This document shows positions 60,556 to 64,000 of a stretch of 64,000 nt of DNA, in pieces. The stretch comes from JAICXG01 sp963801255. Its GTDB lineage: Bacteria > Verrucomicrobiota > Verrucomicrobiia > Chthoniobacterales > UBA10450. Made by a program: the position numbers and the translations under genes. A model generated the notes under the pieces. The model was given only the letters and a program-made list of their open reading frames with translations. It ran no database searches and was not told where the DNA came from. Numbering within the stretch: position 1 is the stretch's first letter; the number at the start of each line of letters is the position of its first letter. The stretch covers positions 62,001 through 126,000 of the forward strand of contig CAWDEC010000013.1 of the NCBI GenBank assembly GCA_963801255.1. The letters are read 5' to 3'.

Positions 60556-61530
60556 CTAGCCGGTTGTGAAATGAAAAACGGCGAAGAGCTTTTCCAGGTC
60601 GGTCCAGACTCGCGGCGTAGGCTGGAATCCCGACGAGGCGGCGAGGAGGGTAAATCCTTCGATAGTGTGTTTGTAGGAAAATTCCGTGATGATTTTTTCT
60701 CCGCGCTCAAAACGAAACTCGCGCCCGCCCACGTGCACCGCCTGAGGTCGCTCGCTAATGAGATGCATCTCGATGCGATGTGCGCCCGGGTTGTAAATGG
60801 CGCGATGACGCCATTGCCCGAGATCGAAATCAGCGCCGAGCTCACGATTTGCCCTAACGAGAAGGTTTAGATTGAACTCCGCGGTCACTCCCGCGCTGTC
60901 ATTGTATGCGGCTTCGAGAATGCCTGTCGGCTTTTGCAGGTCGACTCCAATGATCAGCCCGCCACTGTGCCCGCAGAGACGGCAGACGCGGCTAAGAAAA
61001 TGACGTGCGGTTTCCGGCTGCATATTGCCGATGGTGGAGCCGGGGAAAAAAACGGCGATATGATCGGGATGCCTGCTTGGAACCGGCAGGCGGATTGGTT
61101 GCAAATAGTCGGCGCAAACCGGTAGCACTTCGAGATCTGGCATCTCACGCGCAAGGGCTTCAGCGGAATCGGTCAGGCGCTGCTTCGAGATGTCGACCGG
61201 CACGTAGGCGATCGGATTATCGAGTTCCTCGAGAAGCATTCGCGTCTTGATCCCTGCACCGGTGCCGAATCCGACGATCTCCGCGCTGGCGCCAATCGAC
61301 GCTGCCATCTCGGGCGCGTAACGGCGCAGGATTTCTGTCTCCGTGCGAGTCACATAGTACTCGGGAAGCTCGCATATCGCCTGGAAGAGATCGGAGCCGC
61401 GCTCGTCGTAAAAGAATTTTGTCGGCAGGGTGCGCGGTGAACTCGTCAGGCCGGCGAGAGCCTCGCGCAGGAAATCTTCGGTGGCGGGCTCGAGATCGAG
61501 AAGCGCTACCGCGCCGGAGTCCTCGTTCAT
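60556..61530 (-). CDS. egtD: L-histidine N-alpha-methyltransferase (ergothioneine)
   Basis: 324 residues. SAM-dependent enzyme that trimethylates histidine to hercynine. Family hallmarks: PTKFFYDERGSDLFQAICEL, EYYVTRTETEILRRYA, EIVGFGTGAGIKTRMLLEEL, and IAVFFPGSTIGNMQP. The substrate loop NDSAGVTAEFNLNLLVRANR is intact. It overlaps egtB by four bases (ATGA). The tail of the operon may continue into the osmolyte importer, 57 bases on. Hercynine competes for the same histidine that the hut enzymes degrade. Confidence 0.95.
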   Translation of the reverse strand: MNEDSGAVALLDLEPATEDFLREALAGLTSSPRTLPTKFFYDERGSDLFQAICELPEYYVTRTETEILRRYAPEMAASIGASAEIVGFGTGAGIKTRMLLEELDNPIAYVPVDISKQRLTDSAEALAREMPDLEVLPVCADYLQPIRLPVPSRHPDHIAVFFPGSTIGNMQPETARHFLSRVCRLCGHSGGLIIGVDLQKPTGILEAAYNDSAGVTAEFNLNLLVRANRELGADFDLGQWRHRAIYNPGAHRIEMHLISERPQAVHVGGREFRFERGEKIITEFSYKHTIEGFTLLAASSGFQPTPRVWTDLEKLFAVFHFTTG

Positions 61531-62849
61531 GCTGAATCGCGCGCCAGTCGTATGCCGGTAAATTGCCAGCGCTTTTCCGGTTGGAAAAAGTTACGATAAC
61601 TGAGACGAGCATGGCTGCGAGAGGTGGCGCACGACGCGCCACGGAGGACCATTTGGTTGCTCATGAACTTGCCGTTGTATTCGCCAAGCGCGCCGGGCGC
61701 GGCGCGATAACCCGGATAGGGAAGATAAGAGCTCCTGGTCCATTGCCAGACGTCGCCGTACATCTGCGTTAATTTTTCCTTGGGCTCAGCTTCGACAGGG
61801 GCGGGCTGAAAGCGCTCGGACTCGACAAAGTTTCCTTCGATCATAAGATCCTGCGCGGCGCGTTCCCACTCGAATTCAGTCGGCAGCCTCGCGCCGCTCC
61901 AGTTGGCAAAAGCGTCAGCTTCGAAATGGCTCACATGGGTGACGGGCTCGGACTGATCGACTGGGCGCAAGCCAGCGAGAGTAAAATTCCACCAACCGCC
62001 ATCGCGTTTCTCCCAATAGAGCGGCGCTTCCCACTTTTGCTCATTTAGAGTCGTCCAGCCTAGCGACAACCAGTAGTCCGGCCTGAGATAGCCGCCGGCT
62101 TCGATGAACTCGATAAATTCCCCATTGGTCACCGGTCGCGTTGCGAGCGCGAAGGCGGGGACGAGCGCGCGGTGGCGCGGACCTTCGTTGTCATAGCTGA
62201 AGCCGCGGCCGTCGTGGCCGATCTCTACGATCGCTTCGTCGAATTCGATGAAGCCGGGCTCCTTAACGTAACGCGACGTGACTTGCTCCTCGCGCGGACG
62301 ATAAACCGGGTACAACGGGTTTTGCGCGAGGACGTGCTTAATGTCGGTCACGAGCAACTCCTGATGTTGCTGCTCGTGGTTTAATCCGATCACGAAAACT
62401 GGTTCGAGTTCGCGCAGCAACTGCTCGTCAGCGCGTCCAAGCAGCAGTTCAATTTGCTCATCGATCGAACGGCGAAAGCGGTAAGTCTCCGCCAGCGTTG
62501 GTCGCGAAATCAGCCCGCGAAGGTCGCGCCGATGCATGCTACCGGCGGCGTTATAATAGGAATTGAAGAGGTAAGCATATTCTGGGATTTCCGGTCGATA
62601 GTCCGGATCCCAGACTTTCAAGATAAAGGTCTCGAAGAACCAGCTGGTGTGCGCGAGATGCCACTTGGTCGGACTTACGTCGGGCATCGACTGCACGACG
62701 CAGTCTTCGGGCTGCAAAGTTTCGCAAAGTTTCTGCGTAAAGCCGCGAACCGTTCGGTAGCGCGTGATTAAACTTTCGCCGCGCCCGTGCGTCCCGTCGT
62801 GATGCGAACGCGCCGGCGTGACCTCGTCGCAAACTGCCTGACCGCTCAT
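61527..62849 (-). CDS. egtB: Ergothioneine biosynthesis sulfoxide synthase EgtB
   Basis: 440 residues. N-terminal DinB-like domain with the iron-binding histidines (His67 in WHLAHTSWFFE, His158 and His162 in GLNHEQQHQELL) and a C-terminal FGE-sulfatase domain at about 200-440 (ATRPVTNGEFIEFIEAGGY, MYGDVWQWTRSSYLPYPG, GASCATSRSHARLSYRNFF). It couples hercynine with cysteine or gamma-glutamylcysteine using oxygen. egtA, egtC and egtE are not here, so the cysteine-type, shortened pathway or distant genes are implied. Four-base overlaps on both sides. Confidence 0.95.
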   Translation of the reverse strand: MSGQAVCDEVTPARSHHDGTHGRGESLITRYRTVRGFTQKLCETLQPEDCVVQSMPDVSPTKWHLAHTSWFFETFILKVWDPDYRPEIPEYAYLFNSYYNAAGSMHRRDLRGLISRPTLAETYRFRRSIDEQIELLLGRADEQLLRELEPVFVIGLNHEQQHQELLVTDIKHVLAQNPLYPVYRPREEQVTSRYVKEPGFIEFDEAIVEIGHDGRGFSYDNEGPRHRALVPAFALATRPVTNGEFIEFIEAGGYLRPDYWLSLGWTTLNEQKWEAPLYWEKRDGGWWNFTLAGLRPVDQSEPVTHVSHFEADAFANWSGARLPTEFEWERAAQDLMIEGNFVESERFQPAPVEAEPKEKLTQMYGDVWQWTRSSYLPYPGYRAAPGALGEYNGKFMSNQMVLRGASCATSRSHARLSYRNFFQPEKRWQFTGIRLARDSA

Positions 62850-63247
62850 AATTCTTCTCGTTCTTCCTCGATCTCTTCGCGCCGCGCCTCGAGCATTTGA
62901 TCGTGGGCCGCTTCGTTTATTCCATCGCTCACCAATTCCTCGCCCAGCGTCTCTTCTTCGTCGAAGCCGTTCTTTGGTGCCCGATGACCGGTAGCACCGG
63001 CTATCTCGTCGCGCTCGCTGACATCGCCCGCAATCCGTTCGTCACCCTCATGGGCGCGTCCCGGTTCGACTCCAAGTAACTCCTCCTTTGCCTGATTCCA
63101 ATCGGAGTCGGTAAATTCGTCCGGATTGCGCTCGTCGATCATCGCGATTTCACGCGCCCTTCTTTTCACCAATTCGGGCGAGGGAACCCCAAGTCCGTTT
63201 CCGTGAATATCAATCTTTCCGTGTGGCGAATGTGGTCGATCGTTCAT
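62846..63247 (-). CDS. Acidic DUF2934-like protein at the head of the egt operon
   Basis: 133 residues, very rich in Glu and Asp. About 28-60 (LVKRRAREIAMIDERNPDEF then TDSDWNQAKEELLG) resembles the DUF2934 helical motif; the rest (REEIEEEREEL at the end) looks disordered. Its stop overlaps the egtB start by four bases, so it should be translated with ergothioneine enzymes, though no role is known. It could be an adaptor, or unrelated cargo of the operon. Confidence 0.7.
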   Translation of the reverse strand: MNDRPHSPHGKIDIHGNGLGVPSPELVKRRAREIAMIDERNPDEFTDSDWNQAKEELLGVEPGRAHEGDERIAGDVSERDEIAGATGHRAPKNGFDEEETLGEELVSDGINEAAHDQMLEARREEIEEEREEL

Positions 63248-63561
63248 ACTCTGTGCTTCGCGAGCCGGGTTGGGCGCGTTCGCATTATTGTGCGCGGTTT
63301 CGCCCGGCCAATTCCTTTACCATGGCGGCAGACTTCGCTGATTAACAGGACTGATTTCAGCCGAAACCAAGATTTTATTTTCAAGGACCGACCCATTCGC
63401 AGCCATTTTCGCGCAGGAAGAATGAGGCGTCGCGCGACCGCCGATTTTTTCTTGCCCTTACCTGGGGTGGCGTGTACAAAACCAAAATAAGGCGGCGCAC
63501 CGAGAAGGATATCAAATGGGGCGCCGGGGATGGCTTCAGACAACAACACAACTAATCAGTT
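63248..63561. other. Divergent intergenic region before the dehydrogenase gene
   Basis: 314 bases between the divergent DUF2934-like gene and the dehydrogenase-like gene. I see no RNA gene or convincing coding frame. A GAGAAGGAT sequence precedes a short 19-codon frame (63516 to about 63575) that overlaps the ATG at 63562 and could act as an upstream leader. Promoters for both directions must lie here, but I could not assign them. Confidence 0.4.
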
Positions 63562-64000
63562 ATGAATCTGACTAAAAAATCACCAATTCTTGTGCGTCAC
63601 GTCCGGAGTCTTCTGGGCGCCGCGCTAGTTCAACTTTTCCTGCTCATCGTGATGATGCCGGCCAGCCAGGCCGGAATGCAGGCGGTCCGGGTGGCCAGTG
63701 GGTTCACTCTGCCGCTTTGGATCGGCTCACCTCCTCGCGATACGACGCGCTTGTTCGTGGCGGAGCAGCACGGAATGATCAAGATTATCGATCGAAGCAC
63801 CGGAACAGTGTTGCCTACACCTTTCCTCGATATCTCCAGAGAGGTCGGTCAAGGCCAGGGAACAGGTATCCTTGGCATGACCTTCGACCCGAATTACGCC
63901 ACCAACGGCTATTTCTATGTTAGTTACACGACTGACGGCGGCGGAGTCTTTCACTTCGGCGTTTCGCACATAGCGCGCTTCACGGTTACCAGCGATCCGA
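63562..64000 (+). CDS. Glucose/sorbosone dehydrogenase-like exported protein (C-terminus outside window)
   Basis: Frame from ATG 63562 to the window end, 146 residues seen. Signal or anchor segment SLLGAALVQLFLLIVMMPAS, then the start of a GSDH-type (PQQ-dependent soluble glucose dehydrogenase-like) beta propeller: VASGFTLPLWIGSPPRDTTR, RLFVAEQHGMIKIIDR, GILGMTFDPNYATNGYFYVS. The catalytic residues lie further on and cannot be checked. It probably oxidises a sugar or aldehyde in the periplasm. Only a weak ribosome binding site is visible before the start. Confidence 0.85.
   Translation, partial: MNLTKKSPILVRHVRSLLGAALVQLFLLIVMMPASQAGMQAVRVASGFTLPLWIGSPPRDTTRLFVAEQHGMIKIIDRSTGTVLPTPFLDISREVGQGQGTGILGMTFDPNYATNGYFYVSYTTDGGGVFHFGVSHIARFTVTSDP

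Noticed and set aside
63244..63549. Minus-strand frame of 101 codons in the divergent spacer
   Set aside because: Basic, low-complexity translation without any domain, overlapping the start of the DUF2934-like gene; looks like chance.
1..64000. tRNA, rRNA, CRISPR arrays, insertion sequences and prophage genes
   Set aside because: I looked in the larger spacers and found no cloverleaf-like segments, repeat-spacer series, transposases or terminal inverted repeats.

Overview
The window is a bacterial chromosome segment of moderately high GC content with densely packed, mostly single-copy housekeeping genes. No rRNA, tRNA, prophage, insertion sequence or CRISPR array was found. The gene set suggests a soil-type member of Verrucomicrobiota (Chthoniobacterales-like) or a neighbouring phylum: futalosine menaquinone genes (mqnE, mqnA), DUF2934 and DUF6600 proteins, an Anbu proteasome-like protease, ergothioneine genes and a full histidine-utilisation set. 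This placement is inferred from gene content; no marker phylogeny was possible.

Layout. 0-7 kb: a partial FKBP isomerase, a lysozyme-like secreted protein, an L,D-transpeptidase, cinA, and the protein-quality cluster tig-clpP-clpX. 7-13.5 kb: histidine catabolism, hutH-hutU-ftcD-hutI, all on the minus strand. 13.6-28 kb: a tiny lipoprotein, a second L,D-transpeptidase, asd, a DUF6600 protein, htrA-recG, recJ, mqnE-mqnA, an orphan secretin, and Anbu coupled to a small membrane protein. 28-29.3 kb: a DUF2934 protein, a stand-alone receiver domain and a small ORF. 29.4-47.4 kb: one long minus-strand run joining str, S10, spc and a truncated alpha operon (rpsL to rpsD). It lacks tuf, rpsN, rpmD, rpoA and rplQ, and has a secreted coiled-coil gene wedged between rpsS and rplV. 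47.5-64 kb: tgt, a thioredoxin-like protein, lnt (frameshifted), an ABC ATPase followed by an ABC-2 permease fused to an amidohydrolase, a histidine phosphatase, a ring-cleaving dioxygenase-like protein, an unknown 436-residue protein, a compatible-solute importer (substrate-binding protein-permease fusion plus a frameshifted ATPase), egtB-egtD, and the start of a glucose/sorbosone dehydrogenase-like protein.

The most striking signal is not a gene. The non-palindromic 9-mer TCGTTAGGC (reverse complement GCCTAACGA) occurs about 53 times by hand count in 64 kb, where about 0.5 would be expected by chance. The two orientations are balanced (26 and 27). It lies inside coding sequence, across stop codons and at gene junctions, and is scarce in the most conserved genes. 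It behaves like a genome-wide iterated word comparable to DNA-uptake sequences or HIP1. I know of no description of it in this group, and it is the best candidate here for an undescribed system.
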